Source: an uncultured Cytophagales bacterium
GTDB taxonomy: Bacteria; Bacteroidota; Bacteroidia; Cytophagales; 172606-1
NCBI GenBank assembly: GCA_902805615.1
Contig: CADCTQ010000001.1
Coordinates: 1-64,000, forward strand
Reading direction: 5' to 3'
Length of the DNA: 64,000 nt
The notes under the pieces are model-generated. The model was not told the origin of the DNA, ran no database searches, and saw only the letters and a program-made list of their open reading frames with translations. Shown in pieces: positions 50,118 through 60,085 of this stretch (position 1 is its first letter; every line of letters starts with the position of its first letter). Both the position numbers and the translations under genes were made by a program.

Positions 50118-50876
50118 ATGGATCGCCTCAAAGACAAAGTAGCCATCATCACCGGTGGCGGCAGCGGCATTGGTGCCGCCACCTCGGTCCTCTTTGCCCG
50201 GAACGGAGCCAAAGTCATGATTACCGGCAACAAGGAAGAAGAAATCAAGCGCGTCGCCGGGCAGATCGAGCAAACGTACGGAGCCGGGGCAGTCGGCTAC
50301 GCCGTCCACGACATCTCCAAAGAAGCAGACTGGAAGACGGTGGCCGAAAAAACGCTTTCCCGGTTCGGCAAGATTGACATTCTGGTCAACAATGCCGGCA
50401 TGTCGGGCAACCTGTTCATCCCCCTCCAGGAGCGCACCCAGGAAGAGTTTGCCCTGGTGCTGGCGGTGAACCTTACGGGCACTTTCCTGGGCATCAAAAC
50501 GGTGGTGCCGCACCTGAAAAGGGGCGGCTCGATTGTCAACACCTCCTCGATTGCCGGCATCACGGGCAACGCCGGTGGTTTTGCCTACACGGCTTCCAAG
50601 GGCGGCCAGCGGCTGCTCACCAAGGGGGCCGCCATCGAACTGGCCGAGGGCGGCATCCGCGTCAACTCGGTGCACCCGGGCTACGTGGACACGCCCATGG
50701 TGCGGGACCTGAAAGAGGCCCAGGCCTTCAAAGAAGAGTCCATTGCCAGCACGCCCATGAAAAGAGGGGCCGCTCCCGAAGAAATCGCGCAGGGCATCCT
50801 CTTCCTGGCCAGTGACGAAGCCTCTTTCGTGACCGGGGCCGAACTCATCATGGACGGCGGCTTTACCGCTTATTGA
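50118..50876 (+). CDS. SDR family oxidoreductase (3-oxoacyl-ACP reductase/glucose dehydrogenase-like)
   Basis: ITGGGSGIGAATS, DILVNNAGMSG, YTASKGGQRLLTKGAAIE, LASDEASFVTGAELIMDGGFTAY. Confidence 0.95.
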   Translation: MDRLKDKVAIITGGGSGIGAATSVLFARNGAKVMITGNKEEEIKRVAGQIEQTYGAGAVGYAVHDISKEADWKTVAEKTLSRFGKIDILVNNAGMSGNLFIPLQERTQEEFALVLAVNLTGTFLGIKTVVPHLKRGGSIVNTSSIAGITGNAGGFAYTASKGGQRLLTKGAAIELAEGGIRVNSVHPGYVDTPMVRDLKEAQAFKEESIASTPMKRGAAPEEIAQGILFLASDEASFVTGAELIMDGGFTAY

Positions 50877-51077
50877 AACCCACAGTTTGGTAACCGCTGG
50901 TTAGTAACCGCCGGTCCGGAAATGTCAGCCTTACGGGAGACTGCTCGGGTCTGCCGGGCACAAACGCCCCGGCAAGCGGGCCATCCCAGTCCTACCCTGC
51001 ATCTCTTTACGTATACCCAGATACCGATGGAAACGACAAATCCGAACAGCCCATCCCGGACCCGCAAACCGCCTCCA

Positions 51078-51782
51078 ATGGAAACGGCATGTTCTGATCG
51101 TTCGATGATGGCCATGAGATCTGTATCCGTGATGTGTTTTCTGTTTTTGCTCACTGAAGCAATCGCTCAGGGGCAAGACCAGGCGCCGGCAGCCCCCGTA
51201 CCGGTTGAACCGATACCAGTCGAATTGATGGTGGGCCATAACCGTTTCGGTTTCCAGTTCGTGATGAACAAAAAGTTTTCGCCCTCGAGCAGGTTCTCCT
51301 TCCTGAACGTAAACATCTTTACGAGTGATTACAACAACAGCCGTGACAATCTTGACCTGGTAGCAGTCGCGCAGATCGGGTATGATCTCCACAAGGGTTT
51401 TGGCCCCACCGTGGGGCTGAGCGTCAATTCGGTGGCCGGATTGGCGCCAACGGCAGGGGTGCAATACGTATTCGTAAACAGAGAAATTCTCCTGGTATTG
51501 ACGCCGACGATCGAGTTTTCAGAAACCAACAACCTTCAGGGGCTCATCATCGGGGAGTACCGGCCGCCGCTGTCAAGCAAGGTTGACCTGTTCACCCGGG
51601 TGCAGGCGCTGTACAATTACGATACCGACAATGCGTTTCACCAACGCAGCTACGTTCAATTGCGGCTGGGTGCCGGCATTGGAAAGTATCAGTTCGGTCC
51701 GGCCGTGAACCTGGATTATTACGGGCCCGAAAAAGTTTTCAAAGGGAATTACGGGGCTTTCGTAAGGTTTAATTTTCACTAA
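51078..51782 (+). CDS. Outer-membrane beta-barrel-like hypothetical protein
   Basis: Signal peptide MRSVSVMCFLFLLTEAIAQ; alternating strands ending RLGAGIGKYQFGPAVNLDYYG...FVRFNFH. Confidence 0.6.
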   Translation: METACSDRSMMAMRSVSVMCFLFLLTEAIAQGQDQAPAAPVPVEPIPVELMVGHNRFGFQFVMNKKFSPSSRFSFLNVNIFTSDYNNSRDNLDLVAVAQIGYDLHKGFGPTVGLSVNSVAGLAPTAGVQYVFVNREILLVLTPTIEFSETNNLQGLIIGEYRPPLSSKVDLFTRVQALYNYDTDNAFHQRSYVQLRLGAGIGKYQFGPAVNLDYYGPEKVFKGNYGAFVRFNFH

Positions 51783-52063
51783 GCCACGGGGTGCATCTGC
51801 TGCGGAATGCTGCTCCTTTCCCGTTGCTGAGGGATATTTCCTTCCCTTCCTTTCGATCTTTACCGTTCGCCCAACCGCTGCCCCCGGGCGGGTTGTCTCC
51901 CAGGAGCCTGCCGGTACTGCCGGTGCCCGTACGCGCCGGGCAATAACGCGTCAGGTTCTTCCAGGGTGAAATCTACGCGTGGCGGGTCACCAAGCACCCG
52001 ATCGTGTCCTTTACGCTGCCGATGGGCTAAACCCTTTCATTTCCCCGTTTCAAACCCATTTCC

Positions 52064-53386
52064 ATGAAAGAACAACTGCAAGGCAAAAAAATCCTCTTTG
52101 CGACGTTGCCCGCCGACGGCCATTTTAATCCACTGACGGGCCTCGCCAGGTACCTGCAGGCGGCAGGGGTTGACGTCCGCTGGTATACCTCCCCGGTGTT
52201 CAAGGAAAAACTGGAAAAGTTGGCCATCCGCCACTCCCCCTTCGTGGAGGCATTGGACACCAACGGGCAGAACCTGGACGCACTCTTTCCCGGGCGCAAG
52301 TCAATTACCGACCCGGTAGCGAAGCTCAATCTCGACATGATCAACGGGCTGGTGGACCGCGCCCCCGAGTACTACGCCGACATCCGGGCGATCTACGATT
52401 CTTTCCCGTTTGACCTGGTGGTGGCCGACAGCCTGTTTCCGGCCATTCCCTTCGTGAAACGGAAGCTGGGCGTGCCGGTGGTGGCCGTGGGGGTGGTGCC
52501 GCTGGCCGAAACGTCAATAGACCTGGCCCCGTACGGCATGGCCCGACTCCCCCCGGCCGACGAGGCGCAACGGTCTGAATACGCCACATTGCGGGATTTT
52601 GCCCAAGATGTCCTGTTCAAGCCCAGCATTGATGCGTTTGACGCCACGCTGAAGGAGCACGGGATCGAGGTGCCCGGGTCCGCTCCCTTCAACCTGCTCA
52701 TCAAAGAAGCCGACCTGTACCTGCAGATCGGCACGCCGGGCTTTGAGTACCACCGCACCGACCTGGGCGAAAATGTCCGGTTCGTGGGGGCGCTGCTGCC
52801 GTATGCTTCCCAGGGCGGGCAGCCGGCCTGGTTTGACGAACGCCTGCGGAAGTACAACAAAGTAGTGCTGGTCACGCAGGGGACAATCGAAAAAGACACC
52901 CGGAAAATCCTGGAACCTACGCTGACGGCTTTCCGCGACACTGACGTGCTGGTGGTTGCGGCAACCGGGGGCAGCGGCACGGGCGAACTGCGGGCGAAAT
53001 ACGCGGCGGAAAATGTGATCATTGAGGACTTCATTCCTTTTGACCAGATCATGCCCTACGCGGGCGTATTCGTGACCAACGGCGGGTACGGCGGCACCTT
53101 GCTGAGCATCAAACACCGCTTGCCCCTGGTGGCGGCCGGCGTGCACGAGGGTAAAAATGAAGTATGCGCCCGGATTGGCTATTTCAGGATCGGCGTTGAC
53201 CTGGGCACCGAAACCCCTACGCCCGAAGCCATCCGTGGCGGGGTCGAAGCCGTGCTTGCGGACGCGGCCTACCGGGAGAACATTACCCGGCTGGCCGATG
53301 AATTTGCCACTTACCAGGCTGAAGAACAGTGCGCCGGCTACATCGCCGGACTCCTGCAAGCGAAGGCTGGCCGGGCGAACCGGTAA
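52064..53386 (+). CDS. Glycosyltransferase, MGT/GT1 family
   Basis: ILFATLPADGHFNPLTGLARYL; IEDFIPFDQIMPYAGVFVTNGGYGGTLLSIKHRLPLVAAGVHEGKNE. Confidence 0.9.
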   Translation: MKEQLQGKKILFATLPADGHFNPLTGLARYLQAAGVDVRWYTSPVFKEKLEKLAIRHSPFVEALDTNGQNLDALFPGRKSITDPVAKLNLDMINGLVDRAPEYYADIRAIYDSFPFDLVVADSLFPAIPFVKRKLGVPVVAVGVVPLAETSIDLAPYGMARLPPADEAQRSEYATLRDFAQDVLFKPSIDAFDATLKEHGIEVPGSAPFNLLIKEADLYLQIGTPGFEYHRTDLGENVRFVGALLPYASQGGQPAWFDERLRKYNKVVLVTQGTIEKDTRKILEPTLTAFRDTDVLVVAATGGSGTGELRAKYAAENVIIEDFIPFDQIMPYAGVFVTNGGYGGTLLSIKHRLPLVAAGVHEGKNEVCARIGYFRIGVDLGTETPTPEAIRGGVEAVLADAAYRENITRLADEFATYQAEEQCAGYIAGLLQAKAGRANR

Positions 53387-53438
53387 AGTCCCATCTCTCA
53401 AAACGCACTTAAAACCATTTCACGTAACCCCTACCCGT

Positions 53439-54458
53439 ATGCACCACAAGTCAACCGGTCTGCTCCTTGCCGCGACCCTCCTGCTGGCCGCCAGTTGCCG
53501 GGAAATCGACAAATTCTTCGACGAAGCAAAACCACCCAAGCTAACGGCCAAGGAGTTTGCTTCCGGGCTAACCGCCCCGCTGGGCCTGGCCATTGATCCC
53601 AAAGGGCAAATATGGGTCACCGAAGCCGGCACCGGTACCAAGAGCGACGGCCGGGTTTCGGTGATTACCCCCAACGGCAAAGTACATCCCGTCATCACGG
53701 GGTTTGCCTCCGCCATCAGTCCGGAAGGAATTGCGGCCGGCCTCAACCACCTCGTTTACCAGGAGGGTATACTCTACATTTTGAACGGGGTAGATGGCAA
53801 ACTCTACCAGGCCGACGTCACTTCATTCAAACCCGGCGACAAGCCCATTCCGGTGGCCGAACTAGCCAGTGAGGACATTGCCAGGTTCGTACTCGACTAC
53901 AAGTTCGAGGTGGATACCGAGTTCTCCAACATCTACAACCTGACCTTCGGCCCGGATGGTGCCCTGTACATTGCCGATGCCGGGGCCAACGCAATCATCC
54001 GCCGCTCGAAAACGGGCCAACTGAGTGTGTTTGCCGCCATTCCGGGGATTTCCAACCCGACTGCCGAAGGGCCGCCCACCATCGACGGGGTGCCCACCGG
54101 CATTGTGTACGACGGCGAGCAGTTCCTGGTATCTACCCTGACCGGCTTTCCCTTCCCGGCCGGCAAAGCCCGCATCTACGGGATTGACCGGGCCGGTAAT
54201 GTTTCCGTGTATCGGGACGGGCTGACGAGCCTGGTGGACATTACCTTGGGTCCCGACAATCGCCCACTGGTGCTGCAGATCGCTGATTTCGGTCCGCAGG
54301 GCTTTGCCCCTCGTACGGGCAAGATCATCCGCTCCACGGCTGAACAGAGCACTGTTGTGCTGGAAGGACTCAACCTGCCCAGTGACCTTGAGCGCCGGGG
54401 ACTGAAGACCTACTACGTGACCAGCCTGGCCGATGGCAAGGTCCTGAAGGTAGATTAG
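53439..54458 (+). CDS. ScyD/ScyE family beta-propeller lipoprotein
   Basis: LTAPLGLAIDPKGQIWVTEAGTG, NIYNLTFGPDGALYIADAGANAIIR, GEQFLVSTLTGFPFPAGKARIYGID; lipobox AASC. Confidence 0.82.
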   Translation: MHHKSTGLLLAATLLLAASCREIDKFFDEAKPPKLTAKEFASGLTAPLGLAIDPKGQIWVTEAGTGTKSDGRVSVITPNGKVHPVITGFASAISPEGIAAGLNHLVYQEGILYILNGVDGKLYQADVTSFKPGDKPIPVAELASEDIARFVLDYKFEVDTEFSNIYNLTFGPDGALYIADAGANAIIRRSKTGQLSVFAAIPGISNPTAEGPPTIDGVPTGIVYDGEQFLVSTLTGFPFPAGKARIYGIDRAGNVSVYRDGLTSLVDITLGPDNRPLVLQIADFGPQGFAPRTGKIIRSTAEQSTVVLEGLNLPSDLERRGLKTYYVTSLADGKVLKVD

Positions 54459-54947
54459 CAGCACAGTATACCGCGTGCCCAGCCGTACCAGCACCATTGC
54501 CGGGTTGAACCCCGTTACCCTTGGACAGTAGCCGGGGCAATGACGCCTTCCACGGGAGGGCGGTCGAAGAGACGCTCAAAGCCCTAAGGAGCGTGCTGGC
54601 AGAAGCCCGGCCCCCGCGTCGGTTAAAGCGCCGCATCCGCAAGCCCTCCAACGAGGTGACTTGCGGGTGCGGCATTATGCGTTTGCCTTGATCTTCTGGA
54701 GTGCCTGCGCCATCAAAGCCAATGATGGCAGGCAGGTGTCAATCGCTTGCGTAATGTTTACCGCTTGCCCGTCCTTTATCAAAATCATGAATTGCGGCAG
54801 CTTTGACGTCAATAAAAGTTGCTCGTCACTTTGAATGTTTGGTTTCAAAAAAATTGGTGCGCCTTATGGATGTGAAACGGCGGCTTTCAGTATGCGATAG
54901 ACAGCGTCTTGGCCTCCCGGAAAAACCTTTCGGGTTTTCAAAACCCG

Positions 54948-55174
54948 TATGTGCTTAGCGTATATGGGTGGAGATAGGATGGTTTGTAATGGGATGGGGA
55001 TTGGTTTATGATCTGTAAGTGGAGTTTGTTCTTTTTGGCATTGCCCCAAAAAGAACCAAAAAGGTCTAGGCCCAATGATGCTTCCCCCCGCCAGTCAACC
55101 CGCCCCTCGCCATTGGGCCGGGCCCACGCGCCGCGAAACCATCAGTGCCGAAACAACGATAGTAACGCGTAAGG
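54948..55174 (+). repeat. Dispersed hairpin-rich repeat, copy 1
   Basis: Near-identical to 62526-62815 (core 54976-55174 vs 62617-62815); hairpins GTTCTTTTTGG/CCAAAAAGAAC and GGCCCAATG/CATTGGGCC. Confidence 0.85.
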
Positions 55175-55457
55175 AAAGAACGATACCAGCGTGTAAGGAA
55201 GGGGATCTGCTCACTGACGGCGCCTGCTCACTGCATATCCACACACTGCCTGGCTACTCACTGCCTGGCTACGCACTGCGTATCCACCAGGCAGGGCGCG
55301 AAGCACATACCAAAACCCGAAAGGTGTACGAGGCAGACGTTTTTCCGACAAGTTGTGACGTGCTCTATATGATTGTTTGGAGCTTATCCCGACTTTCGCA
55401 TTATGCTGCCCAAGGTAGCGCGTAAGCCAGGATAAGCAGGTGTTAGAAATGTTAATT

Positions 55458-55949
55458 TTACAAATACGTTCCGAATCGCTCAAAATGGCAGGTGTACCCG
55501 TTCGGGCGTTTTACCAAATAGTCTTGATGTTCTACTTCCGCTGGCCAGAACTGGGTATAAGGTTCTAAAGTTGTGACCACTTTACCAGGCCAACGACCCG
55601 ATTCGTTCACGATTCTGATGACCTCCTCAGCGATTTCTTTCTCTTCCTGATTTTGAAAAAATATCGCCGAGCGATAACTGGACCCTATGTCATTGCCTTG
55701 TCTATCCACTGTCGTTGGATCGTGAACTCTAAAAAAGTAGTCCAGTATTTCATTAAATGAAGTTTTGTTTAAGTCATAGGTAATTTCTATGCCTTCGGCG
55801 TGACCCGGGTGGTTCCGATAGGTAGGCTTTTCGTTGTGCCCACCTACATACCCTACTTCTGTGTCTTGTACGCCGGGACGAATGCGAAAGAGGTCTTCCA
55901 TTCCCCAGAAACAGCCACCTGCCAGATAAGCTTTTTTTAAATTTTCCAT
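55458..55949 (-). CDS. msrA: Peptide-methionine (S)-S-oxide reductase
   Basis: [72 protein letters not shown]. Confidence 0.95.
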   Translation of the reverse strand: MENLKKAYLAGGCFWGMEDLFRIRPGVQDTEVGYVGGHNEKPTYRNHPGHAEGIEITYDLNKTSFNEILDYFFRVHDPTTVDRQGNDIGSSYRSAIFFQNQEEKEIAEEVIRIVNESGRWPGKVVTTLEPYTQFWPAEVEHQDYLVKRPNGYTCHFERFGTYL

Positions 55950-56307
55950 GGTATTTTGGTTACAGTTCAACGCTAGATTTTCTTCAAAAAAGTGCAACAG
56001 CAGTAATGCAGTCTCATACCCAACCCATTGAAGCATTTACAGCCAGGGGCACCCTGTGTAGTGCTCTCGACCATCGTGTACCTTTCAGAATTCCGTGCGT
56101 ACATTTTTGCGGTTACTCTATCCATGACCGATTCAATTTAAGCCAGTAATTGGTTCTGCTTCTTCTTAAGTTCCGCTTCTTCTTAAGGTATACACGCAAG
56201 AGTGCCCCCTTCCGGATCAGATCACTGCTTTATTTTTAAGGAAAGGGAATAAAACGCGATTATCGAAAACTGACCAGTAGTCTGTATCCTTAGTTATTGA
56301 AAGGGAG

Positions 56308-56456
56308 GGTAGTGGTAAAAACCGAACTGATACAGCAGGATTGTAGCGGACGATAAAAAACCGGATGGTAGGTCCCGATAACTGCAATCATAGCTCGTTT
56401 ACCAGTTTTGCCCAAAGGTGTCATGTTAGGTGACCAGTTCCGATTTTACCACTACC
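56308..56456 (+). mobile_element. 149-bp MITE-like element, copy B
   Basis: Same 149-bp length and TIRs as 41941-42089 in inverted orientation; about 9 mismatches by eye. Confidence 0.82.
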
Positions 56457-56487
56457 CGGGCCGGCTCAACCGGTACCATACGGCTGC

Positions 56488-59400
56488 TTACCGGTTGATC
56501 ACTACTGTCCGGGTCACGGCACTGTGACCGGTGAAAAAGGTAAGGGTATACACACCCGCTCGTAAACCTGACGTGTTGAGGATGATCCGCCGGGAAGTAC
56601 GCTGCTGGTAGACGGGGGCAAACACCCTGCCTTTTACGTCGGCAATCCGTACCGACGGGTGCCAGTCCGTTTCCCAGTCAATGGTCAGAAGGTCAGCAGC
56701 GGGCACCGGGGAAAGGGTAATGGTTTCGGCAGGATTCGTTCCCTGGCGGGTAGCGGAGGGCAGGCTTCCGCCCGTACCCGACGTTACGACCAGGTGGTCA
56801 ACGTTGGGGCCACTGTTGCCGATGGCGGTTGCCCGGATGGCATTGTTTCCCGCATTCAAACCCGCCGTAATGCGGACGGTCTGCCAGTTGGTCCAGGTGG
56901 AAGTGGACGGGAAAGCCATGCTCGCTTGTGCCACGCTGCCATTGATGCTGATGGCCAGCGGCCGGCCGGCGGGTGTGCCCAGCCCGTAGCGGAAAGCCAG
57001 CGTGTAGGTTCCCGCCACGGGTACGTTGGCCGTCCACTCCAGGTAATCACCGCTGGCATTGATGTAATCGCCAAAGCCCGTCCCCGTGTAGCCGGCGTGC
57101 ACGGTCGAAGCTTGTACCCCCGACTTGACGGCATCTTCGGCTTCCAGTTGCAGGGAAACGGGCGCAGCGGCACTATTTTGGAAAAGCTTGCCGGCAGGAA
57201 TTACCTGTTTGGCAATGCCCGGGCCGTCGTAACTCACCGTAAGTACCTCACCGCCATCCCGTTCGAAAAAAGCAACGGTAATGGCGTGCTTGCCGGCCTT
57301 CAGCCCAATGGCACCGCCCCGTTCCTGCGAGCCGTGCAGCCCGTCATTTTCCACGACCAGGGCCGGTCCGATGTACAACCGGCTGCCATCATCGGAGTCC
57401 GTGTAGAACGTGTAGATCCCATCGGTGGGAATGTCCACGTATCCCCGGTAGCGGAAGCCGAAGTTGTCGCTCTGGTTGCGGGGACTCAGGTCGAAAGCAG
57501 GAGTCGTGCCCGTTTTAACGGGTGGCAAGGCGTTGAAATCGGGCAAGTTGCTCCAGGCCCCTTCGTAATATTCGTATTGCAAGCCGCTCACGGGGGTTGC
57601 CGGGTTCTCGGGGTTACGCAGAAAGGAGGCGGTGTACGTGGTGTTCCCTGCCGGCGTTGCGACGTTGTGACTGGCCGCCCCGCCATCAGACCAGGCCCCC
57701 CACTGGTAGGAAGTTTCCCCGACGGTTTGCGGGGTAACCGCTTCAATGTTACGCACAATGCCGACGACTCCCGTAAAGGTGTAGGGGGTGGTAACCGCCT
57801 GGCCATCGAGTTTCACCTGCAGGCCCGCCGGGGTGGTAGCCAGGGTTACCGTCACTTTGCGGGGGAATATCTCCCGGTACACCGTTGTGGCTTGCCCCTG
57901 GCTGTCGGTTACCCGCAGGTAAATGCGGTACCAGATGTTATCGTCCGTCTCGTTGGTGGCGGGAATGGCAAAGGTGCCGCCCTTGCTGCCGCCCGCAGCA
58001 TCCAGGGCCGGGTGAGTATGCTCGTCGTGGTGCAGGTCAATCCACCAGGTAAAGGCACTGGCCGGCAATTCGCCGTCTTCCGGGTCCGTCCCCGTACCCG
58101 AGAAAGTAATCGTCTCGCCGGCGCTGAAGAGGTTGCCCCCGGCCGGGGAAGCAATGACGGCGGCGGGAAGCTGATTGCTGGTCACGGTGAGGGTGGCTTC
58201 GGTACTGGTCGCAGTGCCCGCCGCATTGGAAACGACTGCCCGGAACCGGGCCCCGTTGTCGGCCGCGGTGACACTGGCCAGGGTGTACGTGGCGGCGGTG
58301 GCGCCGGCAACATTGACGCCGTTGCGCTGCCACTGGTAAGTAAGCGGCGCGGCACCCGTGGCGCTGACGGAAAACGTGACGGAGCTGCCCGCGGACACCG
58401 TTCTGCTGGCGGGTTGGGAAGAGATGTTGGGGGCATTGCTGCCCGTATAATTGACCCGCCACAGCTGGCCGTTATTGCTCGACGTATTGTCGCCTACCGA
58501 TCCGCCGCCCTGGCCGGCCCGGGCCAGGTAGTACAAACTGCCATCGGGTCCCACCTTTACGTCTACCGGACGGTTGATGCCCGTAGCAAAGGTTTCCGTG
58601 ACGGTACGGCTGTTCACGTCCAGTACTTTGATGTAGCCGTTGCAGTAGTCGGCAAAGAAGTATTTACCTACGTAGCCGGCGGGAAATTGCGCCGTACCCG
58701 GATTGTAGAACGTGCCGCCCGTAATGGAGCAGCCCTGGCTACGGCCGTAGGCATAGAGCGGGTCCTGGTAGTTGGCGGGGGGCGTTTGGGTGGTACGAAA
58801 GCCTTCAATGCCCGGCCAGCCGTAATTTTTACCCGCCAGGCCGTCGTTGATCTCCTCGAAGCTGCCGCCCCCCACGTCGTTGATGAAAATGCGGCCGGTC
58901 CCCGGCTGGGCGGCCACTTTGAATGGATTGCGCAACCCCAGGGCCCAGATGGCCCGGTTCTTACCCGTGGCCGAGGCATAGAAGGGATTATCGGCCGGAA
59001 TGCTGCCATCCGGGTTGATGCGCAGGACTTTGCCCAGCAGGTTGGCAGTGGATTGGGAATTACCGGGCACGGCGTTCTCGCCCGTGGTGATGAACAGTTT
59101 ACCGTCCCTGAACAACAACCCGCCCCCGTTGTGGTTTCCCGCCGAGAGGGCATCCATCTCGAGCAGGATCAGTTCGCTGCCGGGCACGGCCGCATCGCCA
59201 CTGGCCGTAAAGCGGCTGACCCGGTTGTGTACCGGAACGGAACCGGTGCCGGGTACGGTGTAGTAGACGTACACGTAGCCGTTGCCCGCGAAATCAGGAT
59301 CAAAAATCAGGCTCATGAGCCCCCGCTCGTTGAAATTATCCACGGTCAGACTCAGAAAAGGTACGGCAAGCAAAGCACCGTTCTTGATGATGCGTACTTT

Positions 59401-59628
59401 GCCGTTTTTCTCCGTGACGAATACCCGCCCGTCGGGAGCCACTTCCACGCCGGTGGGATCTAACCCGGTAGCCAACTGGGTTTCGGTAAAGCCGGCCGGC
59501 AACGTACTGGCCCGCCCTGGCAACGGCAGGTACAGCAGCAGCACCAGCCACGTCAGCAACAGGGCGCCAAACAAGCTTACTCGTCCGCCGGAAACGGGGC
59601 GATGTAACTGTACGTGATTCATTCCCAT
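56488..59628 (-). CDS. PQQ-dependent sugar dehydrogenase-like protein with Ig-like, PA14, CBM6-like and T9SS domains
   Basis: GLDPTGVEVAPDGRVFVTEKNGKVRI, SAGNHNGGGLLFRDGKLFITTGENA, YGWPGIEGFR; PA14 GIYTFYTDSDDGSRLYIG; C-terminal sorting tail. Confidence 0.9.
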   Translation of the reverse strand: MGMNHVQLHRPVSGGRVSLFGALLLTWLVLLLYLPLPGRASTLPAGFTETQLATGLDPTGVEVAPDGRVFVTEKNGKVRIIKNGALLAVPFLSLTVDNFNERGLMSLIFDPDFAGNGYVYVYYTVPGTGSVPVHNRVSRFTASGDAAVPGSELILLEMDALSAGNHNGGGLLFRDGKLFITTGENAVPGNSQSTANLLGKVLRINPDGSIPADNPFYASATGKNRAIWALGLRNPFKVAAQPGTGRIFINDVGGGSFEEINDGLAGKNYGWPGIEGFRTTQTPPANYQDPLYAYGRSQGCSITGGTFYNPGTAQFPAGYVGKYFFADYCNGYIKVLDVNSRTVTETFATGINRPVDVKVGPDGSLYYLARAGQGGGSVGDNTSSNNGQLWRVNYTGSNAPNISSQPASRTVSAGSSVTFSVSATGAAPLTYQWQRNGVNVAGATAATYTLASVTAADNGARFRAVVSNAAGTATSTEATLTVTSNQLPAAVIASPAGGNLFSAGETITFSGTGTDPEDGELPASAFTWWIDLHHDEHTHPALDAAGGSKGGTFAIPATNETDDNIWYRIYLRVTDSQGQATTVYREIFPRKVTVTLATTPAGLQVKLDGQAVTTPYTFTGVVGIVRNIEAVTPQTVGETSYQWGAWSDGGAASHNVATPAGNTTYTASFLRNPENPATPVSGLQYEYYEGAWSNLPDFNALPPVKTGTTPAFDLSPRNQSDNFGFRYRGYVDIPTDGIYTFYTDSDDGSRLYIGPALVVENDGLHGSQERGGAIGLKAGKHAITVAFFERDGGEVLTVSYDGPGIAKQVIPAGKLFQNSAAAPVSLQLEAEDAVKSGVQASTVHAGYTGTGFGDYINASGDYLEWTANVPVAGTYTLAFRYGLGTPAGRPLAISINGSVAQASMAFPSTSTWTNWQTVRITAGLNAGNNAIRATAIGNSGPNVDHLVVTSGTGGSLPSATRQGTNPAETITLSPVPAADLLTIDWETDWHPSVRIADVKGRVFAPVYQQRTSRRIILNTSGLRAGVYTLTFFTGHSAVTRTVVINR

Positions 59629-60085
59629 GGCGTTAAATTTAAGTGGTTGAAGGCATGCATGTAATTTATGAAAACGGCCAGAGGGTTGCGCACCAGGTTA
59701 AAAAAATGAACAAAAAACCGGGCGGTATCAAAAAAGAGGGGAAGGGCAGGGCGAAGACAAATGGGGGCTAAACAAAAATTTCACGGGAAGCAGCAGAATT
59801 TACCCACCGGTTGCCTCCTGATGGCGCTATGGCGGTCGAAGCCGGGCAGGCAGCGCAGTTGCGGCTGATTGCCGTACCGTTCCTGAAAAAATGAGCCGGT
59901 GCCCAAAGACGCCGCAAACCATTTACCCGCCCAACGGCACCGGCAACGTGCCTGCGGCCACATCCGCTTTGAACCTCTTTTTCTCTCCGCAATCGTAGTG
60001 CCTGGTAAAGCAAACCGATGGGAATGACCGCGGGGGGTGCTCACCCGAAACAACAGCTTAGCTACTTTACGAGGTACCTGGAGTT

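Noticed and set aside
51955-52029. Gene fragment RFFQGEIYAWRVTKHPIVSFTLPMG*
   Set aside because: Reads like a C-terminal tail but is too short to assign to a family.
54660-54870. Minus-strand fragment NIQSDEQLLLTSKLPQFMILIKDGQAVNITQAIDTCLPSLALMAQALQKIKANA
   Set aside because: Possible gene tail but no start and no identifiable family.
56659-59463. 934-aa plus-strand ORF
   Set aside because: Antisense to a well-supported PQQ-dehydrogenase/T9SS gene; low-complexity composition typical of a shadow ORF in GC-rich DNA.
59768-60053. Minus ORFs of 81-90 aa between the PQQ and 4HB genes
   Set aside because: No family recognised; could be IS debris but unsupported.
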